A stretch of DNA of 64,000 nucleotides from Eremophila alpestris peregrina (GCA_009792885.1 WMCF01000021.1:5556417-5620416); one strand, 5' to 3'. Counted from the first letter of the stretch, positions 27,801-41,820 are shown. Translations and numbers: made by a program. Notes: generated by a model from the letters alone, not told the origin.

Positions 27801-28530
27801 AATCTTTTTCCCAGTGTTGTAAACCAACTTAATAGCACTTCATAGCAGTTGGAAAAAGAAAACTGGGGAAGTAGGGTTCATTTACTGGCCATTTCAGCAT
27901 TTGAGATGTTCCTTTTATTTTATTTTTTAAATGAAAGCTGATAATAACAATATTTGTCTGAATATTACTTCAGTAAGGACATTAAAACTGGGATATGTCA
28001 TATCTTTAGTTCTGACTAAACACCCTAAAATGATGTTATTGCTGAATATCTTGGTGCTAGTTTTTTGGGGTTATGAAACTGAACCCACCAGCTTGGGAGA
28101 AGGAAGAATCTTTCATTCATCAGTTGTCCTGCTTGCCCTGATGCCCCTTTCCAAGCCAAGCCTACAAGCTCTTCTTTCTTCTACATCAGTGCACCAGACT
28201 TTCCCAACTTGTTGCAGTGTTCTTGTAGCTCCTGGTGGACTGCACAGATTTGGTAACAACTTGATTCATCCAACTTTGAACATCCACTATTCTTTTTTCA
28301 AATACTGTGATTATATGTCCTGTGCTGTTCTGGGAAATTATCACTCTCAGCTTTCCCAGCCCCAGGTCATTTATTCCCCTCTTTTCCTTGACAGGAAGGA
28401 TAATTGCTCTATACTTTGGGTGTTTGCATGCAGCATTCAGGATATATTTACCAATTGGATGGTAGCCTTCTTTTCCTAGCTGAGCTGTGGGGTTTTAGCC
28501 TCCTGTCATAGAATATGTTCTTTATGCCTC
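24801..28530. other. Unique AT-rich noncoding DNA
   Basis: A T-rich run lies at about 25012-25040. The longest non-repeat open frame of the window, 182 codons on the plus strand at 27931-28479, ends just left of the CR1 relic. Its translation is hydrophobic and irregular with no domain I know, and it runs antisense to the LINE. I regard it as chance. Confidence 0.5.
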
Positions 28531-28539
28531 TGAACTTCC

Positions 28540-28960
28540 TACTTTCCTTTTTTCTTCTCCTGTTTCAGTTTGAATTTGCCTTAATTCTGATGCCCTAATT
28601 GGGGAGATCCATACCCAGTGCTCCAGGCCATGTGGTACAGAGTCTTAGTCCATTTTCCAGGGCTGACATGCCTTTGCTCATATTCTAGGATTTTGTTTTG
28701 CTTCTTCTGTCCACATCAGGAAGCTTGTTTGCCATCTTATGAGTGATAAATATGCCCAAGTCACTGTCAGCTGAGGTGTTTGCACTTCACTGCAAAATTA
28801 TTGGTTTTTGTCCCTGAAAGTGTTCGCTTTTTACACTGCTGGGGTTTTTACCACTATTTCCAAATCTCTAGTTCATTCCTTTGTTCTTGTGGAAGTCACC
28901 TGGCCTTTCCTGTGTACTCATAAGGCATCCCTTGGGCTGAAGCAGAGTTCCACTCTCACC
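28540..28960 (-). mobile_element. Decayed CR1-type LINE fragment (ORF2 C-terminal part)
   Basis: Read on the minus strand, from high to low coordinate, short peptides appear in the order expected for the end of CR1 ORF2. KCKHL (about 28773-28796) corresponds to the family's KCKVLHL. ADSDLG (28754-28771) corresponds to AEKDLG. QKKQNKIL (28685-28709) corresponds to QKANRIL. FKLKQE (28554-28576) corresponds to FKLKEG. Between them are frameshifts, stops and deletions, so this is an ancient inactive copy. A 140-codon minus frame (28868-29290) to the right may be its upstream reverse-transcriptase part: VPRG near its end recalls the VPQG motif and ILLNAD recalls IFVND, but that is much less certain. 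No terminal octamer repeats are seen. CR1 is the main LINE of birds, which supports the avian assignment. Confidence 0.6.
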
Positions 28961-29290
28961 TTTGTAGTCTGCATTTAGAAGAATCAATTCATTACCTCTG
29001 GGGACTGTGGTCTGCAGTGGGACAGCAAATGTGTGGCCAGAAGATGTTCCAAGATCTCTGTAACTGCTCAGGTGCTTCCAGCTCCTTGTGGCCATTTCCC
29101 AGTAGCAGGCTGTAGCTAATATACTCTCACAGTGGCTGTAAGAGACTCCTGTGCCCTGGACTAATCTATCTGATGAAATAGGATGAGTTTCAACAACTAA
29201 AGCCTCCCTCCTGAGGCCAAAAGCTTTAAAGTAAGATCTGATGCAGATCCTTATCCTAGGACTGTCAATAATGTTTGCAGAGCACGTCAC
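28961..29290 (-). mobile_element. Possible upstream extension of the CR1 relic
   Basis: This is most of a 140-codon open frame on the minus strand, directly upstream (in LINE sense) of the readable CR1 part. Only short motif echoes support it, so the boundary is uncertain. It could equally be unrelated unique DNA. I do not call a cellular gene here: no domain is convincing and no exon structure is visible. Confidence 0.3.
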
Positions 29291-31079
29291 CTCTTTTTCC
29301 TTTCAAATGCAGTTTATTAATTTACTGATCTTTCCAAGTCAGATAGCAGTTATTATACACTATTGTGTGAACTGGGTGGAGTTGATTTAATTAATAAATA
29401 GTACCAAGTTTAGTTTAAGATTTACATTAGTATTGTCAGTAACAGCATGCAAAAGTCATAACTAGGAGCCCTCCTCTCTATACAAACACACTAAAATGAA
29501 TAATTTAGTTACAAACTTCCCAAAAATTAAAACTACACTTCTTTTCTGTGTGTCTTCCAACTCTGAGGCTTTAATGTTTCAGGCTTTTCTCCACTACTGT
29601 GATGCCTAACAGAAGCTCCTTTTGTTGAAATGTTTTTATTTAAGGTCACTTGGCCGCAGGGCTTGAAACATTTTAACAAAGTTAAACCAAAAAAATCCAA
29701 GATGATGCAGTGAAAATAATGAAATGTTACTTTTCCCTCAAAAAAAAAAAAAATCCTTGCATAGGTAGATTTGAAATATTTCTCTCTTTGGTCATAGCAA
29801 GAAATAAAGTTATTTTCCCAGGTGGTGATACCTGTGAGAAATGTGTGGAGTGCTGCTCAGTAAGAAGTTGACCTGCTTGGCTCCAAACCTTTGAAATGAG
29901 GGTTTAGTGCTGCAAAAGGGTTAATGCACATGGGCACTGCCACAAACAGGCAGTTGAGACTCCAGGGTTGGCTTTAATAAAGGAGATGTGGCCTGGCTTG
30001 TGGCAGGACTGTGGTTTCTGTTGTCCAGAATCACAGGCCTTTGCATTCCTTATTCTATTTATGAAAGTTATTTGATGCTGTGAATAATTCAGGAAATTTC
30101 AAGATTATTGGGCTGCCTTTTTAATCTTGTGTTTTGTTTTGCTTTTAAACACATTAGTTTTCAAACTTGTGGTTTCCAAATGGCTACAACTGTCATTTCT
30201 CTCAGGCATAACTCAATTAAGGAAAATCTAATGACACTTCATATTTTTTGGTTTATATGTAGACGTTCCCTGTCAAGAATAATAACATTTTCTAGTTGTG
30301 AGTTCTTCGGTTTGCAATCTTGGAATGTGTTTTCCATGGGTCCTCATAATTTTTCATGCTAGGGTGAACATTCCTGGTTTGTGCTTTGAATGTTTGGTAA
30401 AACAAATACACAAAAAAGACGTGAAAAGTTAATAAGTATAAAAATGGGAATGAATTTTATAACGAATTTCCAAGTATTTGTGCAGCACTGGCTCTTGCAC
30501 ATCTTCTGCTTTTGCCTGAAGAATTGGTCTTCCTTTAAACATTCACATTGAAGCAGCTGGATTCATCATTGAACCAACTATCAACAACCAAGGGATATGG
30601 CCTTTATCAAATTTAATAAACCTTTGAGGACTGCAAAAAAGAATGCACTTGTCTTTAAAGATCAGCGTGTCCAAATGAAAATTAACCAGAAACTCAGATC
30701 AGATTCTTACTTGTGGATGCATTGTGAAAGCCAGCTGTTTAGGGTTTTGCAATAGAAATTAGTAATTTTAACAAAGCATTTTACTTCTTTTGATGGCCTA
30801 CAATGCTAATTCTCTGTCTTGTTCTTTATTTTCCTCATTTTGTTTTCCTTCTCCTTTGACATGGAGATCAGAATCTGGCCTCTATGTTGTAATATGGAAA
30901 GAGAAGTATACAAATATATGCGTGTCTAAATATGTGAATACAAGTTAGGCTATTAATTCAAAGCTCCTTGCCATGTTTATTAATGTTCTGTGTTATGAGA
31001 TTAAAGCTATAATTTAGAGTTACAGGAATTATAAACAACTCTTTAGCAAGTCATATACTAACCATAATAACTTTTAAAG
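29291..31079. other. Unique AT-rich noncoding DNA with a poly(A) tract
   Basis: A 14-A tract lies at 29740-29753. There is no element body I recognise, no RNA gene and no coding exon. Confidence 0.5.
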
Positions 31080-31520
31080 GGTGGAGTGTAATTTATTCAA
31101 CGTTGTAAGGAAAAATAAGGTAAATGAGTTAGCTTAGGGGTGGGGCAGCAGCAAACTGCTTGTGGAGACTCTTACTCCCTGAGGTGATAGAGGTTAAATG
31201 CATTACAGAGCTTATAGGCTGGCTCCCCAGAGAGAGAGAGGGGGCCAGACGTTTCTGGCTGACATGTCAAGGACACCACACGTTTGCCCTTCTGACTAAT
31301 GGCACGATACTGAGCTGAGAGCAAGGCTGCAGCAGTGGTTTTCAGAGAGAAAAATGGAACACAATGGGTGGCTCCTAATTAGAGAGGAGGGCAAGATGCT
31401 GGCACAATCTTAGTGTTTAAGAGGTCCACTAACTGAAGGCACAGTGAGCCTGAGACCATTAATACAAACTTGGAATATTATTAAAGCATTATTGGCCTAG
31501 AAGGCAGCTTAGGTGAAGTG
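31080..31520. promoter_or_regulatory. Candidate conserved noncoding block
   Basis: Repeat-free apart from a short GAGAGAGAG run near 31231. Mixed composition, isolated CpGs (31249, 31280, 31304) and homeodomain-like words. It looks slowly evolving compared with the flanks, but this is an impression from composition only. Confidence 0.25.
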
Positions 31521-34500
31521 TCCACAAAGGAGCCTTCTCCAGTGTAGGAGAAGTCTGGACATTAAACTCAAGCCAGGTCCTGCACCACTGAAAAGAGTCT
31601 GCTGCTTCAACTGGTTGTATAAATGGCTTGTCTCTCAAGTTTCCACTCCAATTCACTGATTTTACTTAAGAGCAGCAGGACAGATACTTAGAAACAGGAG
31701 GGAGGCATCCACTACAGTGATGGAGGGGGGATGTGTCAGTGGATATGCACATGAAAGAAGATGCCTGGGGAGTGGCAGGATTACTGTGTGAAGGAGAGAA
31801 AGTTGTAAGGAGATTAGAGTATAGAAGTGAGTAAAGGAAAGACTTGGAGTGGGCAGGTGGAAGTGCAAAGAGGGAAGGAAAATGAGAAAGGAGGGGCTCT
31901 AGTTGATCTCAGTGTCACAACTCAAACCAGAAGCTGTTTCACATTAAATATGGGAATTCCTGACTCTTAAAAAAAACCCCAAAACACCAAACAACATCAC
32001 TTGTGTTGGAGTTGGAGAGATCTTTTAGCTAGCAGATGCTGTATAGTAATATATTAATGAGGCTTGAACCAGGAGAAACACAGCAAGCCAAATCTGCGAT
32101 TCCTACTTGCAAAACTATTTTACTGCAGCTGTTTTAAGTCTCATCAGAAAGTTAATTTTTTTCTTTTGATGTTCTTTTAACATCACTCTTCATGAAAGTC
32201 TCAGATTGAGAGGGCCTACATAGGTAAGCAGATAGTCTTGAATGTGGAGCCATGTGTTAGGAGAGCAATATTACTGCTTAATGAAAAATCTCTTGACAAG
32301 TCTTAGACATTGTCCTGAAGAGCTTGATGAGAAAATGAGAGCAACATGGTAAAAAGAAGGACTTAAAGAAGTCCAGCACCATTCCAGTATTTTCTGTTGC
32401 ACTGAGTCAGACCTTTTGACAGAGGAAATGAGAAACTGAAGGTGTGGGTTTTACATGTTGGCTAGAATGGGGTTTGAGCTTAGGTGCTTGGTAGCAGTGA
32501 TGTGCAAATGTTGCAATAGATCACACTGAAAGGTAGGTGGAAGGAAATGTTCCATTGATTAGGGTACATGGCAAACAGAGAGCAACAAAAAGCACATATC
32601 TACTGCTCCTCTGCCAGGCTCTTGCCTTTCCAGCAACCTCTCTTGCCCAACAAGCCTCAAGAATGCACACTCCCTTAATCCTCTGCTGGGAGGTTTGGGG
32701 CTTGGTGGAAGAAAGGACCTTCAGCAGCAGGAGGGAGGGTTGTTGGGAGAATGAAATTCAGTAAACTCCAACCTCCAAGTGAACCTGCTGGGACTGATTT
32801 GCTGCCAGCCCCTGGGAACAAAACTGCAGCACTCAGTTCCTGAATCCCATCAGCTCCCACAGCCTGGAGGGTTCACACTGCTCTATCTGGCACCTCTTCC
32901 CATGTCAGAACAAGGCATTGTGTGTGTGATTTCAACATGCTTCTGGTTTTGTTCTAACTGCCAAGAAACACTAGTTGCATTATTATGAAATGATTGAGGA
33001 GTATTTGCTCATACAAATTATTTGTTTTAAGAGTTTAGTAATTAAATGTCAACACAGAGTGTTGGTGTCTGAAAAGCTCTTGTGTGAAAACCCTGTTCTA
33101 ACTTGAAACTACAATACACTGTTTCTCTTCTCTCAGAACAGATTTGTTTGAAACACCCTATTCAGTAGAATGCATCTCGCCGTAACACGCATGGTCCTTG
33201 GCCTTCAAAGACACCCTTGTGCAAAGGGCGTGTTGCATTAATTTGTTCAGCCAATTTAGGGTGTGTGGCATTAATTTGTTTGGCCAATTTGTTTAGAATC
33301 TGGCAGGGCATAGGCACCCAGTGCAATGTCTGTGCATAATGCCTGTGTCATCTCTACACCAGATCTCAAGAGCAAGGAGATTTAGTGCATGATGCCGGCC
33401 ACACCTCGAGCTGCTGCTCAGGGGAACAAAGGCAGGAGCCCAAAGCAGCACGGTGCTGCTGAGGGCGAGTATGGAAATGCATTTGGTGTTTTGAACAGCT
33501 GGTTTCCACACGCAGTGCCTGAGCTGCAGGAGTAAGTGCTGGTGTGATTTCACTGCCAGCCCTGCCTGTGCTCACCTGGGGCACAGAGGGTGATAATCAC
33601 ACCCACTGTAAGCCCCACTTCACCTTCGTGAAAAACCACTCACAATTCAGTGTGAAATGACCACGTTTTGGTGCCGTGGTGTGCAGCTCACTGCAGAATG
33701 CTAATGCTAAAGCCCATCAAGCTTTTGACTTGCGTAGAAATAATGTATTTTAATCCTTTATAATTTTGTGAGATGCTTCTTTCTCATTCCCATTTTCTGT
33801 CATGCTCGAGATGAATGGTAATGTGCTTTCCAAAATATTTTTTTTGTAAGGACCAGCTAGTTATAATTAAAAATTGCAAAAGTGACCAAGGTCAAATTTA
33901 AAAGTAAACAGCTGTTGTTGAAAATATGAACACTAATTGACTTCAACAGCACTAGGTTTACATTGAATTGTTGATGAAAATCTCCCAGATCTTGTTGCCT
34001 GTTGGGACAAAAAACAAGAGAGCTGATAGAAAAGACTGTAACATTTTCTATTTTCCATTAAAACTTATTTTTCACAAATGTCTATAACACTAGTTAGTTT
34101 TCTTCAGAATTTAGGCTGAATGTTCTAAGATTTGTATTGTGGTTCTGGGAACACATCTATGTTCTGAGAAAGACAGGCATTGAGGTTGGTGGTGTCATGG
34201 AAGAGCTTTTGCTGGACTTAAGTCAGAGTTTTTCACCCCAGATGCCTCCAGTGTTGAATTTAACAGAGTAGGTAAATCCAAGAATGGGTACCAGACCTAG
34301 ATGTGGTGACATCTAGACTTTTATACACATTTATATTGTGAGCTGCTGTCAAATGATAGAGTAGGCTGAGAATTTTGTGCCATTTGTAAAGGTGTCCTTA
34401 TACAGTGCTTTAAAAACACATGTGCTGAGTCACCAGGCTTCTTCACTGGGCACTCAGGAGTGAGGTGTCACTGAGATGCTGGAGACTGGAACTTGTGCTT

Positions 34501-36599
34501 TCCACATCACATACGAAATGCCAAAAAAATCAGGTGTGCAGAAATGCCCCCATTTCCCAGAATAAGACTGTACATTTCAGAGTGTGTTAAGGATACTAAT
34601 GGATGACCCACAGTGAGCTATACACTGTGCAATCTAAAGTCAAGGGCTTTATGTCAGGCTTAGAGATTTTGAACGGTAACACACTTTTCAAAGAGCCTAA
34701 AAGTAATTAGCCTTTCACTCCAAGTTGACACACTTATACTTTTAATATCAGGAATAAGAAAAAAGACTAAGGCTTCTAACCTCAAATCCATAGCAGCTTA
34801 GGCACTTTCACCTCGCTGGTTTTGTTATGACAGCTCTTTGTTTGGCTGATAGTGAGTGGTGTTTTGAATAGAAGTGCTTTTGCTGTTGCTTTGCCACTTT
34901 CCGGTAATAAGGGAGGACTTGGAGGTTATGCAGCAAGGTGCTAATTGACATTAACACTCAAGACAGGAAATGCTGACACAATTTAAAATTAACATCCTGT
35001 CAATATACTGCTGACCTGTGTTAAACGTGCACTTTGTCAAACTTTCAGAATTAGATTTTAATACAGAAACAGTGTAATGGTGGGAGTATTGCTGGTCTTG
35101 AGAAAAGTGAATTTAATACAGTGAGAAGTCACCAACTGTTTCCCATTTTAGCTTACCTTTTCTCAAACAAGGAAAGTTAAATTTTGCCCCAAAAGGTCAA
35201 GACAGCTAAAAATTATACCATATTTGTTAATTTTCAATTACTGAAAGAAACTGTTTTTCAGTTCTTAGTTTATTTTAGATGTTCCATTAACAATGGTAGT
35301 GATCATCAGTCATTAACAATGATAATGATTCCTGAATATGGATTTTACAAAATGCTGTGGCAGATATATGGTATAATGCACCACACCAAGCTAATTGAGT
35401 AACTTACCTAGAAATGAAAATGAAAAAGAAAAAAGGATGACAAAAAACCAATACACAGCAACAGATCACAATAGTGGCTTATTTGCTAGTGTTATTCATT
35501 CCATAACTACAGGGCTATGAGGATATTTCCACTTATTTGTGACTTCTGGGGTAATTGGAGAAGAAAAAATTGTATCATGGCACTAGTTGTCAAACAGTTA
35601 CCAGTTGATGTGATGGTATTCATCAGGAGATATTAAAAGGTACACAAAAACTCTTAAAACACAGTGGAGCTCTGGGTTGATGCTGTACTTTTCCTGTGGT
35701 TTATAGATGACAGTAATTAATTTTGTGTAAAACTGTCCCATTGACTACACACACGCAAAGCTCTGGTGGTACTTGCAGAGCGGCACACTCACAAACTGTT
35801 ATGTAATTTGAAGAAACAAAGGGTGCTGTTCACTGTAAAACAAGTCAGAGCCTCCCCTTTGGGAAGGTGGAAGGCACGAGACAGAATGATGCCCACAAGA
35901 GGAACAGAGCATGCTGGGTGTGGTTTGATCTGTGGAGGAGGCTGTTTGCTGAACATTAATCAGAGGTTGTCCCAGGCGTTAGGAGCAGCACGGAGAGAGG
36001 CACGGAGCCAGGAAAAGGTGATGAGGAAAAAGGAAGCAATTGGAGGAGAAAGACTGGGCTGTGTGGAAGGAGGTGGAGCAGGGCAGTTTGAAGTGGGAGG
36101 TGTTGGTAGGAGCAGACCTGCGCAAGCTCAGGGAGTGTGGAAACGTTTCAGGAAGGTGGTGCAAGCTGCATATCACTGCTGGCAAACTTTCTCTAAGAAA
36201 ACAGTAAGTGGGTGGCCTGTTGCTGTATGCGCTTCCCACTGACGGTTCCTGGGAGCGGGCCAATATTGTGTGTTGCAGTTAAGGTTACAGTGAGACTGGA
36301 AAAATATTGGCTGCAGCCCTGCTTCTGTAAAGTATTTGCACAGGGCACCAACTTCCATTAATAACGAAGTGCTCTGAAAGGCGACCGTCTCGGTTTGAGC
36401 GTGTGAAAAGGGGGAAGGTGCTCCCACAGGGAGACACTGGTCTGCTGGAAAGTGATTCTTTAGAGCAGCTGCCTCTTTGGGTGGAAAAATCTCTAAAGCA
36501 ACAGCTACTGGGTGATCTTATCCTGTGTTACAAGGTACTAGTTGGGCATGTAGGAAAGCTGCTCTGATCTGGGGAGGAAGAAAATGAAATTTGTAAATG
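31521..36599. other. Unique noncoding DNA with purine-rich segments
   Basis: Purine-rich (GA) stretches occur at about 31.69-31.90 kb and 35.97-36.10 kb. A small tandem duplication lies at 33235-33290. The 158-codon frame at 35766-36242 falls on the second purine-rich stretch, is rich in R, K, G and E, and resembles no known protein. No gene called. Confidence 0.5.
33235..33290. repeat. Two-copy tandem duplication, 33-bp offset
   Basis: A 23-base word beginning GCATTAATTTGTT and ending GCCAATTT occurs at 33235-33257 and again at 33268-33290 with two mismatches. This is a small local duplication, probably from replication slippage. Confidence 0.85.
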
Positions 36600-39500
36600 G
36601 AACACACATTGGAGACTTGGACCTTTTCTCTGAGATTATTTGGCAAAAGACTCTAAGAGCAAAATAGTCACCATCAAATGGCCTGTTTTACTCTGGTTTA
36701 GTTCTTTCCCACCAAAAAAAAATTCTTACATTTTTCTCTTGTACAAAAGCCAGAGCAATTTCTCAGTAAGGAGCTCAACTATCATGGCCTCACTGTGCTC
36801 TTGGGGAGAAAAAAAATTGCCTTCCACTACAAAATGTTTACATTGGCTGCCGAGGTTTCTCCTGATTTCCTCTGTTGGGAATGAATAATTAGGAAGTGAA
36901 CTGGGAGGTGAAAAAGGCCTCAATGTGTTTAAGTCTAATGTCACAGCTTTCCAAGGACAAAGCTTTTAGTACATAGAAAGGTTTCTCTGTCAAGCAGATG
37001 AATTCAATAGCTAAGCAAGACAGCAAGAAGAGCAGTCAAACAAAGCAGAGAATTCCCAGTAGGCAGCTTTTAGTATGCACTTACAACAGGTACTGCATGA
37101 AATGGATGCAGAGCACACATATGTGGGACACACAGGCAACACACATAAGGTGTTAATAGTCTTAGCTGATGCCAAGGAAGAAAAAGAGCAGACAGGGTCA
37201 GCTACTGTTTCCTGAGCTAAATGTTCTTTTTCTTATGGTGGTCAGAGCCAGGGGTAGTTTTACAATGTGCAAAACATGCACTTGTAATTAAAGTGAAACT
37301 CACACTGACAGAGAAAGGGGATGGTGAATGTTGACCTCACATGCTGCATCTGTAGAGCATTTGGGGACACATTCTTTCAGCAGAAGTGATGTTGGCTTCT
37401 GAAATTCTTTTTTATTAAAAGGTGAACAGGAATAAAGTTCTGTGTTAATTTGTATGCGTGGCATGAAGCCATTTCTCAGGAGAAGGCAATGCTGATGGTG
37501 CTTTGGAAAAGAGAACTACTCCTTTATATTTTTTTAATTCTCCAGTCTCATATTCAACATTGCTTGTAAGCAGAAGAAGTTAGAATAGTAAATAGGAGAA
37601 AGGATAAGTAAAACCTGTTTTTCCTCTGTTTTTTGCTGTTAAGCTGTTCAATACTATATTCACATAGCTATTTAGGCAGGTAAGTCCCCAGTGTACCTTA
37701 GTAAAACATCTACCCAAGTCTGGCTTGTAAATTCCTTTGGAAATCTGCCCTTTTAGAAGAGACTTGGAAAAGGAGCCACTTTAAACTTTGTCCACTTCCA
37801 GATGCATCCTGGCTGACATAAGTGAGCCCATAGAGAGAAAAGTGTGGAACTCCTGTCAGAACCAGTGTGCTACTGACCCCCAGAAGGTGGATGGAAAGAC
37901 AGTCCATACCAATACAGAGGCTCAGATCCTCAACTGTTGAGTCATGGCTTGAGATGCTCTTTTGTGCTTGCCTGGGGGAAGATCTCTCCCCTGGTGTTTT
38001 GAATTGAAGATTGCGGGGGGAAGACAGGAAAATCTGCCCCCTGCTCTAGCCCTCCCAGACTTTTTAATCTCCTGCACTAACCAAAGAATCAACAAGTATA
38101 TTATCTTCCTTCCACTGAGATAAGAGCCTCTAAGAGGCAGAGCACTCTGCCTTCCAACAAACTCATGCATAAAAGGTTTATTCAGAAGGTGAGATATCTG
38201 TGTATGCTGGACAAATGGGGAACTGAAGGGATTCTTTTTATTCCTCCCATTCTCTTAGCCTTGGCCAGTGAGTGCAGGTTGAACGTATGACTTTACATTA
38301 TGGAGCACCTCTCCATCACCCAGGCCTTTGTCAATTCACCAAATGTGACAATTACAGCATTTCAGAGATGAGACTTTCTAATCCTATTACTCATTCATCA
38401 ACCTGCGGATGATAGCAGAAGCCAGATCGAACAGTGCCAAAAGAGCAGTGAGGAGCCTTCTCCAGTGCTGTGAAACTAGGCTTAGCTCAGGCACAATAGG
38501 TGTGTAATTTAAGGTTTTGTTGAGCTGAAATCCAATCACATACTTGACTGGTAGATCACAGAAAGACACAGACAAAAAGAATGAGATAATTCTACCTCAC
38601 ACAAACACTTGAATCCGGCTTTGACTTAATAACAAGTGTGTGATCAACCTTACACTGTTTCTTTCTTTTTAATTTTTTTTAATTTATATTTGAACCTAGA
38701 AATGGGATGGCACTGAAATACTTTGCCTACTTGGGTGCCAGCCAATAATATGAAGAAAAAAAATACTTGAAGGAAATGGAGGTACTCGTTTAGACAAATA
38801 AATCTTAAAAGTACAGATGCTCATTTTATGAAAGATAATCAGAAAATTTAGCTTCCAGGCTTAGCTTAGTGCTATCTTCTGAGCATCTGGTACCTGTTGC
38901 TTTTCAAAGATGGGGAAGATCTAGCAGAAATATGAGGAGAACCAAGCTAAAATAAAACCAACCTTGACCATAGGAAGAAAAACCATACTGTGAACATTAT
39001 TGCCTTCTCTCAGTTGCTTCTAAAATGCTCCTTTTACATTGTCTTATTTCAGACATGGGAGCTCTTGTGTGTGGGCAGGTGCTGGGTGCTGCAGCCCTGT
39101 GCCACTGCCAGTCACATAACCACGTGCAGGGGACTGGAACCCCTGTCTTCCATGGAATCAGAAGAGTTTGTTCTCTTCTGTGTTTAAAGGTGTAGCTTTT
39201 CATCAGATAGTGTGTTATCTATTTTGGGTTTTGTAAAGGATAGTCTTCAATATAGGCAACTGTAGAAGTAGCCTTTAATATTAACAAAATTAAGTGTAAG
39301 GCCTGTAAGTTAAAAGCTTTGGGAAGAGAGCTCCTTGGAATAGGAACTTTCACATTTATATCCATCATCAGTGCTTCCACACAGTGTAGCAGTCCAGCTT
39401 CTCTGGCCAAGTCCTCTGTCAAGACTGAACTTAAAAAAACACATTTCCATAGTTTTGTTTTTTTTTTTTTTTTGGTATCTCAAGCTCCCTAAACTGACAA

Positions 39501-41820
39501 ATTCAGTGGGATTAACTGTACATGGAATTTGGTGCTAGCTTGTAGGTATCATGACACTCAGACATGTACAAACCCCAAACTAGAAGAGACATTAAAAACC
39601 TGAGAACAAGCCCACTGCTAGGAAAAAAAAGGCAAAGGGTTTTAACGACTCAGGCCTGGCAGAGGAACAAGCACTTTAGTGTAGTGGTGGAGAAAGTATG
39701 GGGTTTTAAAGTCTGCAAATCAAGAAATGCTTTCAAGCCACATTACTTGAGTGGATATGTAAGACTCCAAATGCCTTAGACCAAATTACATGTCCAGGGA
39801 ATCTCTGAGGTGCAACCAGCTCATGAACATGGGCAGAGTGAAACTGGTGTGGAAGGCAGCTGACAGAGCTCCTCTGCAGCCACAGATAACACCTGCACTG
39901 TGCCTGTGCCAAAGCAAAGCAGCCAGTCCCTGCTGTCAGCAATGCAGTGAGTAGGGCAAAAACACAAGAAGCCCAGGGAGACAACAAAGAAGGGGACTCT
40001 TGGGCATCAAAGGGTTAAATTAAAGTTTGAAGCTTGGCATTAGCCATGAAATACCAAAATTCAAGCAATATTTTTCTAATGAAAAAGTAAATAAATTACC
40101 ATTTGCAGGATATCAAGACTCAGAAGAATACAGAAACAAGATCAATTGAGATATTTTTTCTTTTTTTAATAAGCGAATTAGTGGAGAAAAATCCTGCAGC
40201 AATGAAGCTCATATTTAAACATGACAGAGAGAGATATTTTCAATGGCTCATAGGAATACAAAGAGATTGAGATATGTTCCAAACACAGGGAAAAAAAAGA
40301 TATCCACAACACAGTATAATCTGAGAAAGTCAAATGGGGTTTAATGTGGTTCCCAAACTGCAGAGATCTCATAAACATAGTGATTTCCTTTAGCAGTATA
40401 AACTCTGACATTTGACCAGACAATTGCCTTGGGGACATTAGCTAAAATAGCCTCAGCTTTAAAATTGAAATATGAACTTCTAAAGGCTTTGGTAGTTGCT
40501 TTCCAGTGACACTGAGACAGCTAACATGACTAGTGGCTGCTGCTGGATATATCAGCATCCCTAATTTAAAAATAGGCTGGAGATTTTGGCTGTTGAGCTG
40601 CAGACACCCTCTGATCTGGAAATGTTCTTTCCCTTTCGTTTGCACATGTGGGTAGCTCAGCTGCCTTTCACCAACAAGAAGACAGGTATAGTTTTCACCA
40701 TCCTTTTTGCCTGTCAGGAAGCCAAACAGGACTGGCAGTGGTGTGTAGCAGAGTTTGGTGTGCTGGGGGGGTGCTGCAGCTCCTCGGGTGTGTGTTCACA
40801 AGGGTGATCCCACACAGCTCTGACCCTTTCATGGCTTGGGGGAGTCTGTGCAGGGTAGTACAGAGGCTGCTGTTGCCTTCCATGTTTTGGGGAGGAGGCA
40901 TGGAGCATTTACACTCTTAGCTGGCAGGTTTATAATTCCTTTTCCTGGTAGGACACAGTTTGGGTTCCTTTGTGCTGCAGCCTCAGCTGGTGAGGGGCAG
41001 CCCACTGGGGAGCATACCCTGAGGGTGAGCAGCAGTTGCCAGGACAAATGCAATTGTTGGTGGTCTCAGGGGGCTGCAAGTGCTCTCTGTGGGAGCTGTT
41101 TGATGTTGTTGACCCCACGCTGAATCTGGAGGGGAAGGAGGAAGCTGCATTCAGCATTCTCTGTATAAGTACATCTGCTAATGACCTGTGCCTGGTAATG
41201 TGTAAATGTATGCACACAGTCAGCACTTTGGAAGAGCCCTCTCTTTATAGACACGCTTGCACACTGTACTGTATTTTTATTCAGCATACCACTTTATGAT
41301 ATATTGCTGCAAAGTGTTACCCAGATTAACCATGAGAAAATAAATGCCTTTTGTTGCTGCTGGCTTTTCAATATCCTGGAGCAGCTAGAAAGTTTTAGAT
41401 TGTGAGGTGAGCATTTACTCACCTGTGTAAGCCCCTTACCCATCTCTCCTTTAGCAACCAAATCAGCAGGGGGGATAAGTATGTGATTTTCCTGCTTTTA
41501 TCCAATATAATAAAGACAACAAGGTAAGACAGCTTACAGGTCATGCTATGTTCCCAGCCACTGAGTACTTTGTATTGTGTGCTCTCAGTAGAAAAAGGAA
41601 GTAAGGATCTCTGGGGTGATATGGTCCCTACAGCCCCATGGGTTCATTCTCTGCACACCAGCTCTGAATGCACCTAAGTGTCTGTGGATTTCTTCAGGAC
41701 AGCACATTGTGAGGAGTCCGGGACAAATTTGGTCTTTTCCTAAATTCCCAAACCAACCAGCCAGGATGAACATCACTTCTTCCCCCTTGCTCTCTTCCAC
41801 CCAGCCTTTGCCCTGCCCCC
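36600..41820. other. Unique AT-rich noncoding DNA
   Basis: It contains a 16-T tract (39458-39473). Overlapping open frames at 40.6-41.3 kb on both strands (up to 98 codons) shadow each other and match no known protein. No transposon or RNA gene recognised. Confidence 0.5.
39458..39473. repeat. Poly(T) tract, 16 T
   Basis: Sixteen uninterrupted T; no element body recognised on the strand that would read it as a poly(A) tail. Confidence 0.9.

Noticed and set aside
27931..28479. 182-codon plus-strand open frame, the longest outside the VNTR
   Set aside because: No known domain, irregular hydrophobic composition, no exon signals; it lies antisense and adjacent to a decayed LINE. About this length is plausible by chance when 128 kb of strand is scanned.
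28868..29290. 140-codon minus frame containing NADYKGE, which recalls a dUTPase motif
   Set aside because: The other dUTPase motifs are missing. Position next to the CR1 relic, in the right order, makes a LINE origin more likely.
35766..36242. 158-codon frame rich in R, K, G and E
   Set aside because: Composition follows a purine-rich DNA stretch; no domain, and an overlapping minus frame is equally open.
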